Below, piece after piece: positions 8,759-17,856 of a stretch of 64,000 nucleotides of DNA. Position 1 is the first letter of the stretch. The number at the start of each line of letters is the position of its first letter. Origin of the DNA: Anabaena cylindrica PCC 7122 (GTDB lineage: Bacteria > Cyanobacteriota > Cyanobacteriia > Cyanobacteriales > Nostocaceae); NCBI RefSeq assembly GCF_000317695.1, contig NC_020157.1:113683-177682 (forward strand). Reading direction: 5' to 3'. The translations under genes and the position numbers were made by a program. Below the pieces are notes generated by a model. That model was given only the letters and a program-made list of their open reading frames with translations. It had not been told where the DNA came from and made no database searches.

Positions 8759-9483
8759 AGTTTGATTACCTGTTTTCTATGGTCAATAGAAGATTCAATC
8801 CATTCTGAAAACTCCGTCATTTTCTGGCAATATGTTTGGCATAATTGCCATTGTTCAGCTAAATATTTCAGCACTGCTTGTTCCCAATCAAAGGAGACAT
8901 ATTCTTCATGGGTGACATCTAACCAAATACATTCTGTACTGTGGTCAATGATGGATATGACATCATAAAGTAGAGATAAAGGTGGTGCTGTTTGTTGACA
9001 AAGTGATGAAAGTTTATCCCAATTGATTTTATCCACCGTTACCAATTTATGAGGAATGAACCCAAAGCAAGAATTCCAATCTTCTTGAGGATGTCCATAA
9101 CCTATAAGTGATAATAGAAATTGTTCTGTGAAACTGAGTTCTTCTAAACTCATTTCCCACCAATCTGTGTTTTGGGAGTAAACCGGAATTTCTGTGTATC
9201 TTTCTGTGCATTCCCGAAAATCTTCGTGGTAATCTATGGGAAATAACCACTCATTTACCAGTTCCAAAAACTCAATTTCTAAGTCACAGTAAACACTGGA
9301 ATGTGAATGTTGTCTCAAGGGAGTTTTTGAGGATGACCATTCACTGGGAAACAGTTCTTTGTAGAGACTGAGGTAATTAATTTGTTCGCTGAGTTCTTCT
9401 AAATACCAAATTCCCTCTTGCACAGTTTGGGGAATCTGGTATTTTTTCAAAGACTCAGCAGCCATTTGATATTGAGACTGCAT
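8737..9483 (-). CDS. PRTRC system protein F-like
   Basis: 248 residues, acidic and Trp/Tyr-rich, assigned from its position in the cassette and a C-terminal IWLDVTHEEYVSFDWEQAVL segment followed by a Trp-containing helix that recalls PRTRC protein F. No catalytic motif is visible. It overlaps protein B by 22 bp and shares one base with the protein C stop, so it is strictly co-translated. Molecular role is unknown. Confidence 0.65.
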   Translation of the reverse strand: MQSQYQMAAESLKKYQIPQTVQEGIWYLEELSEQINYLSLYKELFPSEWSSSKTPLRQHSHSSVYCDLEIEFLELVNEWLFPIDYHEDFRECTERYTEIPVYSQNTDWWEMSLEELSFTEQFLLSLIGYGHPQEDWNSCFGFIPHKLVTVDKINWDKLSSLCQQTAPPLSLLYDVISIIDHSTECIWLDVTHEEYVSFDWEQAVLKYLAEQWQLCQTYCQKMTEFSEWIESSIDHRKQVIKLWNKARN

Positions 9484-9917
9484 TAGAAGCCAGAAATTGG
9501 TATTTGTGAAGGTATAGGTGGAGATTTTTTGAGAATAGTTAAACTCTTGTCTAATTCAGTTTGCCATTCTCTCCCAGTGGTAATTGCTGTTTCTAGTTCA
9601 TCTTGTAATAACAGCAGATTTTCGATATTCAGATGACCTTGAATTTCTAACATTTTGATTTGCCAACTTAATAGTAAAGCTGGGTTAAATTGATGTTCGC
9701 TGGTAATTAAGGTTTGGAGGATATCACCTAAACCTTTAGTACCTGCTTTTTTGACCATGCGAATTTGGGTGATTCCCTCTTTATCCGTTCGCGTAATTTC
9801 TGCATGAGCAATTTCTGGGTAGAATGGTGTCAGGGCATTGCGGAGAGTTTCGTCAGTAGCTGCAATTTCATCAGCTATGGGTATTTCTTGACCTTCAATC
9901 ATTAAAATGTAAGGCAT
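9483..9917 (-). CDS. PRTRC system protein C, ubiquitin-like, with C-terminal extension
   Basis: The first ~65 residues (MPYILMIEGQEIPIADEI, then NALTPFYPEIAHAEITRTDK and MVKKAGTKG) match PRTRC protein C, a beta-grasp ubiquitin-like protein of about 70 aa that commonly finishes near a GTKG-type motif. Here the chain continues for about 80 residues (helical, ending PIPSQIPISGF). The extension might be removed by the JAMM protein A to expose the KG end, or it may be a fused helical module; both are inference. The ATG overlaps the protein F start region, and the gene begins one base after protein E ends. Confidence 0.75.
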   Translation of the reverse strand: MPYILMIEGQEIPIADEIAATDETLRNALTPFYPEIAHAEITRTDKEGITQIRMVKKAGTKGLGDILQTLITSEHQFNPALLLSWQIKMLEIQGHLNIENLLLLQDELETAITTGREWQTELDKSLTILKKSPPIPSQIPISGF

Positions 9918-9918
9918 A

Positions 9919-10386
9919 TTAAAACAGTGTTAATTGATTAGATGGGTTAGTTTTGTGAGTATTAGTTGGTGGTAAATCAGGAGGATTGACAATTTTGTTA
10001 TTCTCTGATTGGTTGACAGATAATTTTTGTTTTTGAGCTTCTTTTTGTTGAGATTGTTCTGCTATTTGTGGTAAAATAGCTTTTAGTTTCGTGAGAACTT
10101 CAGCTATTACTGGATATTGTTCGATTTCATGCAGTGTACTAACTTGCATGACTGGTGGTTCTCCTTTGATTCCAGCCGTGATAAACACTTGTCGTAAATC
10201 GTGTTGTTTTGCTGGTAAAATTTGGATGCCTAAGATGATAGTGTTGCTGTCAAAATCAAATCTATCTTCTTTTTCAGATGCTACATTAACAACATCATTT
10301 TCTGTGAATGAGGTGGTGACATCAGTATCATTATCGTCAGTTTCTACATCTTCATCCACAATTTGTTGAGTTTCAATTTTTGACAT
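9919..10386 (-). CDS. PRTRC system protein E-like
   Basis: 155 residues with an acidic N-terminus (about 35 residues rich in Asp/Glu/Thr), a central folded segment (DSNTIILGIQILPAKQHD, then FITAGIKGEPPVMQVSTL) and a low-complexity Gln/Asn/Pro tail ending NQLTLF. The ending resembles clamp-binding peptides (Q-L-x-L-F, as in beta-clamp motifs), notable next to a clamp-encoding gene, but this is inference. Assignment as protein E rests on position and the central segment. It is nine bases after the Prim-Pol stop. Confidence 0.6.
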   Translation of the reverse strand: MSKIETQQIVDEDVETDDNDTDVTTSFTENDVVNVASEKEDRFDFDSNTIILGIQILPAKQHDLRQVFITAGIKGEPPVMQVSTLHEIEQYPVIAEVLTKLKAILPQIAEQSQQKEAQKQKLSVNQSENNKIVNPPDLPPTNTHKTNPSNQLTLF

Positions 10387-10395
10387 AATTAGTAG

Positions 10396-11296
10396 TTAGG
10401 AAAGATTAGCTAAACGGTGTAAAATCTGCATATTCATCCCCCATTTCCTGAAAGATTGCCATTTGTATTCGCACTCCCCTGGTGTGTATTTAGCTGATAG
10501 CTGACTCCATTCTTCCCAAGCAGAAAGCAGGGTAGGATTGACTGATTTCAAAGCCATTCCCACCTTGATCCATGAATCATATTTATCTGCAAAGCGAGGA
10601 TGAATAATTTCTAGTAGTAACAGTGCTGTTTCTGTATCCTCACCTGTAAATTCTGGATTTGTTGGTAAAAAGTTGCTGTTTTTGTGGTAATCTCTTTTTG
10701 GTGATTTCGCACGTTTGGTCATTTGTTCGATTATCCAAGATGGTGCGATCGCTATTTCTATTTGGTCAGGACGACAACCACTCAGCCAACGATAATAACC
10801 GGTTTGTGGATGAATACTGGGGGGAAGTATTGATGGTAGTTTAGTACCTCTAAATTCTAAAACTTCACCGGGGGCGGTGGTGATTTTACGGGATTTGAGT
10901 TTAAGGTGAGTGTTACCTGGTAATTTCAGTAAATATTGCGCCCTTCCTGGTCGTCCTGATGTAAATGCAACTGTAGTGGGTAGTGGTTGATGAGCGATAA
11001 TTGCTGCATGGGCGCTGTATCCATCACAGTCTATGGCGATTAAAAATTCCTGGGAGTTTTGACCGCAAAGGACACCTATACCTGTGGGGGTTACTTTGTA
11101 AAAACCGTGATGGCGGTTTCTGATTGGTACTTTTTCATATTGCTGTAGTTGGTTCAGCAATGCTTGAGGAGACCAGGGATGTTGTTCCCATTGATACCCT
11201 AATGGTCTTTTTCCCTGAGTGGGGATGATAGGCCAGTGTGGGGGGAGTAGTTTGAGGGTATCAATCAGTTTTTGGGTTTGTGGTTTTTTTCAGCAT
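10396..11296 (-). pseudogene. Bifunctional primase/polymerase (Prim-Pol, PriCT-2), frameshifted near start
   Basis: Archaeo-eukaryotic type primase-polymerase. The frame is continuous from 11287 to the stop at 10396 and encodes PHWPIIPTQGKRPLGYQW, TPTGIGVLCG, IAIDCDG (metal-site Asp pair), FTSGRPGRAQYLLKL, and a C-terminal PriCT-2-like domain (HPRFADKYDSWIKVGMALKS, KWQSFRKWG). No ATG, GTG or TTG lies in frame before a TTG at 11160, which falls inside the domain. Removing one A from the seven-A run at 11284-11290 restores an ATG at 11296 (MLKKPQTQKLIDTLKLLPPH). So either a sequencing or real frameshift, or transcriptional slippage. The gene heads the PRTRC operon. Confidence 0.75.
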
Positions 11297-11541
11297 GGGT
11301 TTTAATGGTGATTGGGGTTGCAAAGGAAACAAAAGTTGTTAAACCTAAATAATGTGCTTTTAGTGTATGATTTACTGCTTGTGCAAAGAGTGAAACAAAC
11401 AACAGTAGTTAATTTAGTTGTTGATTTCTTCAGCTAAGTCTGCGTTAGCAGACTTACTATAAAATTCAGTAGATACAGTTGCTTTTATAGCCAAAACTCC
11501 AAAAATTGGATACGCTTGGTGAAGGGTATCAGATAGTGGCA
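11297..11541. promoter_or_regulatory. Divergent intergenic region with hairpin before the type III operon
   Basis: About 245 bp between the Prim-Pol gene and cmr1. A perfect 9-bp inverted repeat TAAGTCTGC-GTTA-GCAGACTTA lies at 11435-11456, followed at once by TATAAA (11458-11463), a possible -10 box. It could be an operator or leader hairpin for the CRISPR effector operon. No CRISPR repeats are seen here. Confidence 0.35.
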
Positions 11542-12570
11542 ATGGAAGTAAAAATTCAAACTCTCACTCCAATCTGGACAGGCGGTATTGAGTCCGGAAA
11601 GTGCGATCGCATTCACGAAACCGGACTGCTTGGTAGTCTGCGCTGGTGGATGGAGGTTCTGGTGCGCGGGATGGGGGGTGTGGTCTGTGATCCGACTGAG
11701 CAAAAATGCTCATACGATTCCAAGAAGCCTAACAATGGACTTTGTAAGGTCTGCGAAGTGTTTGGCGCAACTGGTTGGAAACGTCAGTTTCGTCTGGAGG
11801 TACAGGAGATTGAAATCTCTGATGCACAAATTAAGCATACTATTACAGCAGATCGAACTTATACAAATGATCAAGGTAAGCTAAAAACACCAACTTGGTA
11901 TTTTCGAGATTCTAACCCTCCAAATGCCCCTAAAAATGGCACTTTTATTATTAAAATTCAAAGCTTCAATCCAAAATTCAAGCCTGAAATTATTGCTGGA
12001 CTAATTCAATTTATTGCTGATTGGTCGGCTTTAGGAGCGCGTTCTCAGATGGGGTTTGGTGTAATTAAAATTGAGTGTGCTGGCATTATTGATACTCAGC
12101 CTCTATACGATTGGCTCATTCTCACTAACGGAAGTGAATCTGATAGAAAACTACCTTCGTTACAAAACATTTTTCTGGCAAAAATACATTCTAAAGATTC
12201 AAATTTTGATGAAAGAAGTACCTTTGATTTGAAATATGATTTACGACAACTTTTCAGATCAGATAAAAATATACGTCATTTTATTATGGGTACAGTTAAA
12301 GGTGATGTTATAGCCGCTAAAGTTAAAATATCTCGACCTTATAAAGATGAAAATGGAAATACAGTCATCCGTGTATGGGGTTATATTCCTCAACAAGCAG
12401 ATATTTACAATACTATCTGGAATCGAGAAACGGTTGTAGAGAAAATTCAGGAACACTTGAAGAATAACCACAATCTAACCCTTTGGCGTGAAATAAACTC
12501 AGGTAGAGATTCTGAAACTGGAAAAATGATTGATGAAAAAGCCTTTCTGCAAAGCTTATTAAAAATATAG
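11542..12570 (+). CDS. cmr1: Type III CRISPR RAMP protein Cmr1 (Cas7 family)
   Basis: Subunit of the RNA-guided Cmr effector complex. The ATG at 11542 gives MEVKIQTLTPIWTGGIESG, the classic Cmr1 start, then ETGLLGSLRWWMEVLVRG, the Cys-containing CSYDSKK..CKVCEVFGATGW region and the glycine-rich loop GARSQMGFGVI near residue 175. An upstream TTG at 11506 would add twelve residues without homology. It is first in a six-gene plus-strand operon; the stop is 10 bp before the next start. Confidence 0.9.
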   Translation: MEVKIQTLTPIWTGGIESGKCDRIHETGLLGSLRWWMEVLVRGMGGVVCDPTEQKCSYDSKKPNNGLCKVCEVFGATGWKRQFRLEVQEIEISDAQIKHTITADRTYTNDQGKLKTPTWYFRDSNPPNAPKNGTFIIKIQSFNPKFKPEIIAGLIQFIADWSALGARSQMGFGVIKIECAGIIDTQPLYDWLILTNGSESDRKLPSLQNIFLAKIHSKDSNFDERSTFDLKYDLRQLFRSDKNIRHFIMGTVKGDVIAAKVKISRPYKDENGNTVIRVWGYIPQQADIYNTIWNRETVVEKIQEHLKNNHNLTLWREINSGRDSETGKMIDEKAFLQSLLKI

Positions 12571-12580
12571 GAGGATGGCA

Positions 12581-13993
12581 ATGCAGTATGATTACTATGC
12601 TTTTGAAAAAGAGCATTTAATTGATTCTTTGAATAAACTTGAACTAGCCTCAGAAAAATTTAAAAAAGGCAAAAGAGACAATAATAAAAGTGTGTGTGAA
12701 CAAGCAGAAAACGAAATAAAGAAAGCTGCTACAGATGCTGTTAAAATTGAACCTCACTTATCCTACTTGTGGTATGAGGCTCTTAACTCTGATCTCAAAA
12801 ATCCTGTTCGTGATGCTTGGCAAAAGAATCTCACTACAAAAAAAATACCAGAAGATTTTCGATTCATTCCCAATATTTCAGAACTTGAAAATTTACCAGC
12901 ACTCAGTTTTATGCTGCGTGTACCTTTCAAACTACAAAAACCCTATTTGAGTAAAGATGATCGCTCCTTCCATTTACTTGATAATCCAGTACGTAAAGAC
13001 AAGGTATTTCAAACCCCAATGGTTGCTTCAACAAGCTGGAAAGGGGCTTTACATAATGCAATGCTTCAACAATTGGCAGGGTGGTGGTGTGGTTTAGATG
13101 AAGGGGTAAGAAAACAACGTCAGCAAAAGAAAGAATTTGTAGCCAAAAGAGTTAGTATCGGGCGACTTTTTGGCACTGAAAAGGGATTTCAGATAGATGA
13201 CAAAAAATTTGATAGTTATCTCGATAATCTTGGTGGTAGAGATTTGGCGCGTTTGTATCAGCGATACATTAGACGTTATCTATCTTCAACCGGGTTCTTT
13301 TCAGGTCGGCTTTATTTTTATCCAACGTTCTTTGATAAGATTGCCTTGGAAGTAATTAATCCGCATGATCGCAAAAAAAGTACAGGCAAAAATCCCATTT
13401 TGATTGAGTCAGTTCCAATCAGGGCAACAGGTAAGTTTATGATTTTGTACGTACATTTTGGTGCAATTGATGAGAGCCAAGTTGCTAAAGATTTAGAAAT
13501 TGTGGCAGAAGGGGTAAAAGCGATGCTCACGGTTTATGGTTTTGGAGCAAAGACCAGTAGTGGTTTTGGAATTGTGGAGGATCAACTTGACAGTCAGGGA
13601 GAGTTAGCAATTCGGGCTGATATACCAGAGCTAAAGCCACCAGAACCAGAAGTAAAACCATCAGAACCCGATCTACCTCGCTATCTGGTTGCACCTGGAC
13701 AAATAGATCCAGATTTTCTAAATCCTGATGGTACTTTCAAGTCTAAAGAACGATACTTACAAGGAAAGTCTGGGAAAAAAACTGGACAACTTTACGATAA
13801 GGCTAAAAAGTGGTGGGATAATGAACGGCCTATAGCTGAAACTGCGATATTAGAAATAATACCTGAACCTAAACTAACGCCAAAACCAGCTATGACTGAA
13901 GTTTCTTTTAATAAATTGAGTGAGTTAGGCGATCGCACCAAGGAAATAGCAAAGCATCTACACCAAAGAAAGGAAATCAGCCATGACTCATGA
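12581..13993 (+). CDS. Type III CRISPR RAMP protein, Cmr6-like
   Basis: RAMP protein of about 470 residues, longer than typical Cmr6. After a helical N-terminal 100 residues it has FQTPMVASTSWKGALHNAML (RAMP substrate-site helix), GRLYFYPTFFDKIALEVINP with a following HDRKK, and the C-terminal glycine-rich loop VYGFGAKTSSGFGIVED. The order P-x-H..P..F matches Cmr6-type proteins. A Pro/Glu-rich linker and basic tail extend beyond the fold. The second ATG (12581) lies six bases after AGGAGG and is preferred over the ATG at 12575. It overlaps cas10 by 11 bp. Confidence 0.72.
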   Translation: MQYDYYAFEKEHLIDSLNKLELASEKFKKGKRDNNKSVCEQAENEIKKAATDAVKIEPHLSYLWYEALNSDLKNPVRDAWQKNLTTKKIPEDFRFIPNISELENLPALSFMLRVPFKLQKPYLSKDDRSFHLLDNPVRKDKVFQTPMVASTSWKGALHNAMLQQLAGWWCGLDEGVRKQRQQKKEFVAKRVSIGRLFGTEKGFQIDDKKFDSYLDNLGGRDLARLYQRYIRRYLSSTGFFSGRLYFYPTFFDKIALEVINPHDRKKSTGKNPILIESVPIRATGKFMILYVHFGAIDESQVAKDLEIVAEGVKAMLTVYGFGAKTSSGFGIVEDQLDSQGELAIRADIPELKPPEPEVKPSEPDLPRYLVAPGQIDPDFLNPDGTFKSKERYLQGKSGKKTGQLYDKAKKWWDNERPIAETAILEIIPEPKLTPKPAMTEVSFNKLSELGDRTKEIAKHLHQRKEISHDS

Positions 13994-16754
13994 TTTACAA
14001 GATTTAGCGGATAACCGTGACGCTTTGCTTTTAGGAGAAGTGGCTGCATTTCTACATGATTGGGATAAGTGTATTAAGCAGTGGATCAGCTTGGGGAAAA
14101 ACTTTAATCCAAGTCAAACTACTCCCCGTGTCAAATCTAGTCTCGAAGGATGTTCTCTACAAGATCCACTTAATTTATCTACGGCAGATACTTCGCTTGC
14201 AAAAATAATAAAAGAAGGGAAAAATCCTTCTAAAGCTAAACTTTCTTTAGACTGGCGTATTAAATTATTAGGGAAATGTCATGATGTTGCTCATGTAGAT
14301 AAGCCTGAAGAAGAACAAGGACTTAGAGAGGAAAGCAAGTTCATTGGGTCTATTTTTGGATTTGAGATTACACTAGGAGAAAATTCATCAAAACTTTTGG
14401 AAGCAGTTCAAAGTATTGATCAACGCGATATTTTTATTCATAACATAGAACAAGCATTTAATAATGCAGTTGGAGATACAAGGCGACCTCTTAATGAAGT
14501 AAGACTTTCAGAGTGGGGAGCAGCTACAGCAGCTTTTTGGAAAGCAATAGCCGCTCGATATATTTTAGAGAATAAAGTTACTGAAAATAACCTAAAGTGG
14601 CGTATTTTATCGGTTAGGTTTGATGGACTCAGTTTTTTAGAGAGATCACTAACTATTGGTGATTTGCACGGAAGAAAAAAATCATTACAACTAGCACTAA
14701 ATTGTGTCCGTAGACTTTTGGAGGAAACTTACGCATTAGGAAATGAAGTATATCGAGATGAAAATGGTAGTGCTTTTTTAGTGCCAGAATTAGAGAATGA
14801 TATTGATGGCAACCAATTGTTAAATCTTATTGAAAATCAAATCTTAAATAATGGGTGGAAACGTGAGTTTGAGATAAATGGAGAGCTAAAGCCTCAAGTT
14901 TATCTTACAAAATCACATGAAAAAGCTATTGTTCTACATGAAGCATTACAACAGGAATTACCTAACATAACTCCTTTTCAAGATTGTTCAGATATCTGGT
15001 GGCAATCAGAAATCTCTGACATCTGTACAGTTTGTGGTGTTCGTCCACAGGGATGGGGAGGAAATGATAAGAAAAAAAAGGAACAAGCAAAATCGAGAAA
15101 TGTTTGCAGTATTTGCCTAGAAAGACGCAGTAACAGAGCAAAAATATGGCTACAAGACTTAACTAAAGAAGATATAGAAACTAGAGATACTATCTGGATT
15201 GATGAAGTTGCTGATAATAATGCTCGTTTAGCCTTAGTTGTTGGTCAATTTGATTTGAATGATTGGCTGAGTGGCGATATGATCAAAACTTTATTGGTTG
15301 TGTGTAGTCCAAGTGTTAAAGAACCAGAAAAAAAGCCATCTTTTGCTCGTATCCAGCGCGTTTGGCGTACCACTCAGCAGTTTTGGCAAACAGCACTAGC
15401 AGACACAAAACTACCAAAAATAAAAGGTCGTCTTAGCATTGAATTCAATAATATTGACCAGATTAAATTACAGTCTTTAGGTTCTTATGACCTGGTTCTA
15501 GGAACGACAAAACTAAGTGTTTTACATAATGATTGTAAGCTCATTACCACAGATAATCTTTGCTATGCTGCTAAGAAATTAGGTGCTAAATCTGAACAAT
15601 ACTCAAAAATTGAATTAGCTGCTGAATTTATTGCTGAACAGTTACGTTATCAACAATTCTTTATAGAAGAACCAACTGGATATGGAAGCTCTAATAAATT
15701 ACCAGGTAAGTTAAATATTAATAATGTTGTATTTGAGGAACAAGAATACAGTCCTATAATTCCTATTCTCTCTGAACCTAGTACATTTATGGCTCTTGTT
15801 CCAGCAGAAAAATCTCTTGATGTAGTTGAGGTGATAAAAACAAAATATGAACGAGAAATGGGCAAAGTCCGTAACCGCTTACCCTTACATTTAGGTGTTG
15901 TCTACTTTGATCGTCGTACTCCCCTCCGGTCTGCTTTAGACGCTGGACGACAAATGTTGAGCTATAAATCTAGTAGTCAACAATTATGGCAAGTGCAATC
16001 AAAAACTCAAGGAACACTACCTCCTGAAAAACAGAAATTAGCAAATGGAACGAAGCAATTTGAAGAAACGATCACTATCAGCCTAATAAACTTAGTTGAA
16101 AGCGATACAGAGTTAATTCAAGGCGATCGCAAAATCACCTGGCACGTTCCTAACAAAATGGGAGATGGAACAACAGATGATAATTGGTATCCTTATGTTT
16201 TTGTAAAAACAAGCGATGATAGCGAAGTTAATGGACGATCGCGCAAAATCAAAAGTCAGCGACCTGGTACAACTGAACCCTGTTGGTTAGTTCACGCTGG
16301 GGATTTAAAAGAAGGCGACCAAATTTATTTCACCTCCTCCACCTTCGACTTTGAATACCTCGACAGCGCCGCCAGACGGTTCGATATTCACTACGACGAA
16401 AAAGACCGCCGTCCCCGCAAAACTCGCCCCTTCTACCTCGAAGGCCTAGACCGTATTCAAACACTCTGGGAAATTCTCAAAAACCTCGAAACCTCCCAGC
16501 GTCATCAGGTGATTTACAGCATTGAAGCCACCCGTGATATGTGGTACGGGGAAGATATAAAACAAGAATCATGGAAAGATAAAATATTTGAGCAGTTTGT
16601 CACTGATACACTAGCTAATGCAGCTTGGACTAAAGACTATAAAAAATGGATAGATATTCCTCAAGAAAATCGCCAGCTACTAATTAATGCAGCAGTGCGA
16701 GGAGAACTGGCAGACATAACAGACTTGTATATGGAAATTTTAAAAGAACGGTAA
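13983..16754 (+). CDS. cas10: Type III Cas10 (Cmr2/Csx11-like) with degenerate cyclase motif
   Basis: Large subunit, 923 aa. The N-terminus has an HD-like FLHDWDK (H25, D26, K29). A zinc ribbon is formed by CTVC (about residue 348) and CSIC (about 374). The first palm-like block is ARLALVVGQFDLNDW. In the second, the position of GGDD is SEPSTFMALVPAEKSL (near residue 600), so the GGDD residues are missing and cyclic oligoadenylate synthesis is not expected. The C-terminus has a long extra domain rich in Trp, Asp and Arg. Loss of GGDD and this architecture suit Csx11-type Cas10 proteins placed in subtype III-C or III-B variants; that subtype call is tentative. RBS AAGGAAAT precedes the start. 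Confidence 0.85.
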   Translation: MTHDLQDLADNRDALLLGEVAAFLHDWDKCIKQWISLGKNFNPSQTTPRVKSSLEGCSLQDPLNLSTADTSLAKIIKEGKNPSKAKLSLDWRIKLLGKCHDVAHVDKPEEEQGLREESKFIGSIFGFEITLGENSSKLLEAVQSIDQRDIFIHNIEQAFNNAVGDTRRPLNEVRLSEWGAATAAFWKAIAARYILENKVTENNLKWRILSVRFDGLSFLERSLTIGDLHGRKKSLQLALNCVRRLLEETYALGNEVYRDENGSAFLVPELENDIDGNQLLNLIENQILNNGWKREFEINGELKPQVYLTKSHEKAIVLHEALQQELPNITPFQDCSDIWWQSEISDICTVCGVRPQGWGGNDKKKKEQAKSRNVCSICLERRSNRAKIWLQDLTKEDIETRDTIWIDEVADNNARLALVVGQFDLNDWLSGDMIKTLLVVCSPSVKEPEKKPSFARIQRVWRTTQQFWQTALADTKLPKIKGRLSIEFNNIDQIKLQSLGSYDLVLGTTKLSVLHNDCKLITTDNLCYAAKKLGAKSEQYSKIELAAEFIAEQLRYQQFFIEEPTGYGSSNKLPGKLNINNVVFEEQEYSPIIPILSEPSTFMALVPAEKSLDVVEVIKTKYEREMGKVRNRLPLHLGVVYFDRRTPLRSALDAGRQMLSYKSSSQQLWQVQSKTQGTLPPEKQKLANGTKQFEETITISLINLVESDTELIQGDRKITWHVPNKMGDGTTDDNWYPYVFVKTSDDSEVNGRSRKIKSQRPGTTEPCWLVHAGDLKEGDQIYFTSSTFDFEYLDSAARRFDIHYDEKDRRPRKTRPFYLEGLDRIQTLWEILKNLETSQRHQVIYSIEATRDMWYGEDIKQESWKDKIFEQFVTDTLANAAWTKDYKKWIDIPQENRQLLINAAVRGELADITDLYMEILKER

Positions 16755-16761
16755 AACACTA

Positions 16762-17856
16762 ATGGCAACTTACAAACGACAACGTTACCTATTTATGACT
16801 CTCGATCCTGTTCATATCGGTACAGGAGGCTATCGTTTAGGACGAGTTGATAATAGCATCGTGCGAGAACCAGGAACTAAAATTCCGAAAATTCCCGGTA
16901 CAAGTTTACATGGTGCGGCGCGATCCTATGCAGCACAGTTATATGAAACCCCCGAAGCCGCAGGACAAGATCAAAAATATGTTAAAAATCCTGAAAATAA
17001 CCCAATCTGTTACACCTTTGGTTATTTACATTCAGGTAATAGTGATAATCCACAAACTGGTAATCCAAACCCTAAAAAGAAAGAGATTGCTTACTCAGGT
17101 GTTGTAAATATTTTTGATGCTCACATTTTGCTATTCCCTGTGCATTCAATGGTCGGTCCCGTGTGGGTGAGTACGAGAGAGCGATTAGATGATGCAGGGT
17201 TTACTAACTTACCTGATGAGCCAGATAATCTTGAAACTGTTATTTTGAATTGGGATAATTCGGATAAACCTGATAAACGATTAAATCTAGGCTGGTTAAT
17301 GCTGAATGCTGAGATAAAAGCAGAAATAGAAGCACCTCCTCAATGGCAAAATGATAAACGCTACAAAGCCATCAACAAAATTGTTATTGTTAAAGATGCT
17401 CTTTTTAGCCAAGTAGTAAATAGTAATTTAGAAGTCAGAACATCTGTCGCAATTAACCCAGAAACTGGTGCAGCCAACGATGGGGCATTGTTTACTTATG
17501 AAGCCATTCCCCGTGCTACTTTTCTTACCGCAGATGTTGTTTTAGATGATTACCGCAGTGGTGAAAAAGGATGGTCATTAGGTGAAATTAAGGAAACAGG
17601 TAAGCTTAAGGAAGATGGAACAAAAAATCCTTTACCCGGAGGTGCTTGGCAATGTCCATTATGCGTAGTTAAATCTGGTTTGAAAATGATTGAATGGCTG
17701 GGAGTTGGTGGTATGGGAACGCGGGGTTTTGGAAGAATGGCAATGATTGGCGATCCTAAGACTGTTGAACTTCAAGAACTATTTAACCCGTTGCAGAGTA
17801 ATCAACAAACATCTTCTGGATCATCTATAGAAACTACTGAAGGAGGTCAAGCATGA
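16762..17856 (+). CDS. cmr4: Type III CRISPR RAMP protein Cmr4 (backbone, target RNA cleavage)
   Basis: Backbone Cas7 subunit that cuts target RNA at regular spacing. VDNSIVRE at residues 29-36 keeps the Asp (D30) equivalent to the catalytic residue of Cmr4. KIPGTSLHGAARSY is the RAMP helix, LLFPVHSMVGPVWVST the Cmr4 signature, VRTSVAINPETGAANDGALF the thumb-like segment, and GVGGMGTRGFGRM the C-terminal glycine-rich loop. It starts 8 bp after cas10. The intact Asp beside a Cas10 without GGDD suggests a complex that cleaves RNA without second-messenger signalling. Confidence 0.92.
   Translation: MATYKRQRYLFMTLDPVHIGTGGYRLGRVDNSIVREPGTKIPKIPGTSLHGAARSYAAQLYETPEAAGQDQKYVKNPENNPICYTFGYLHSGNSDNPQTGNPNPKKKEIAYSGVVNIFDAHILLFPVHSMVGPVWVSTRERLDDAGFTNLPDEPDNLETVILNWDNSDKPDKRLNLGWLMLNAEIKAEIEAPPQWQNDKRYKAINKIVIVKDALFSQVVNSNLEVRTSVAINPETGAANDGALFTYEAIPRATFLTADVVLDDYRSGEKGWSLGEIKETGKLKEDGTKNPLPGGAWQCPLCVVKSGLKMIEWLGVGGMGTRGFGRMAMIGDPKTVELQELFNPLQSNQQTSSGSSIETTEGGQA

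Noticed and set aside
11160..11160. TTG as the natural start of the Prim-Pol gene
   Set aside because: Upstream in-frame sequence encodes conserved Prim-Pol residues, so the true start is further upstream and the frame is broken.
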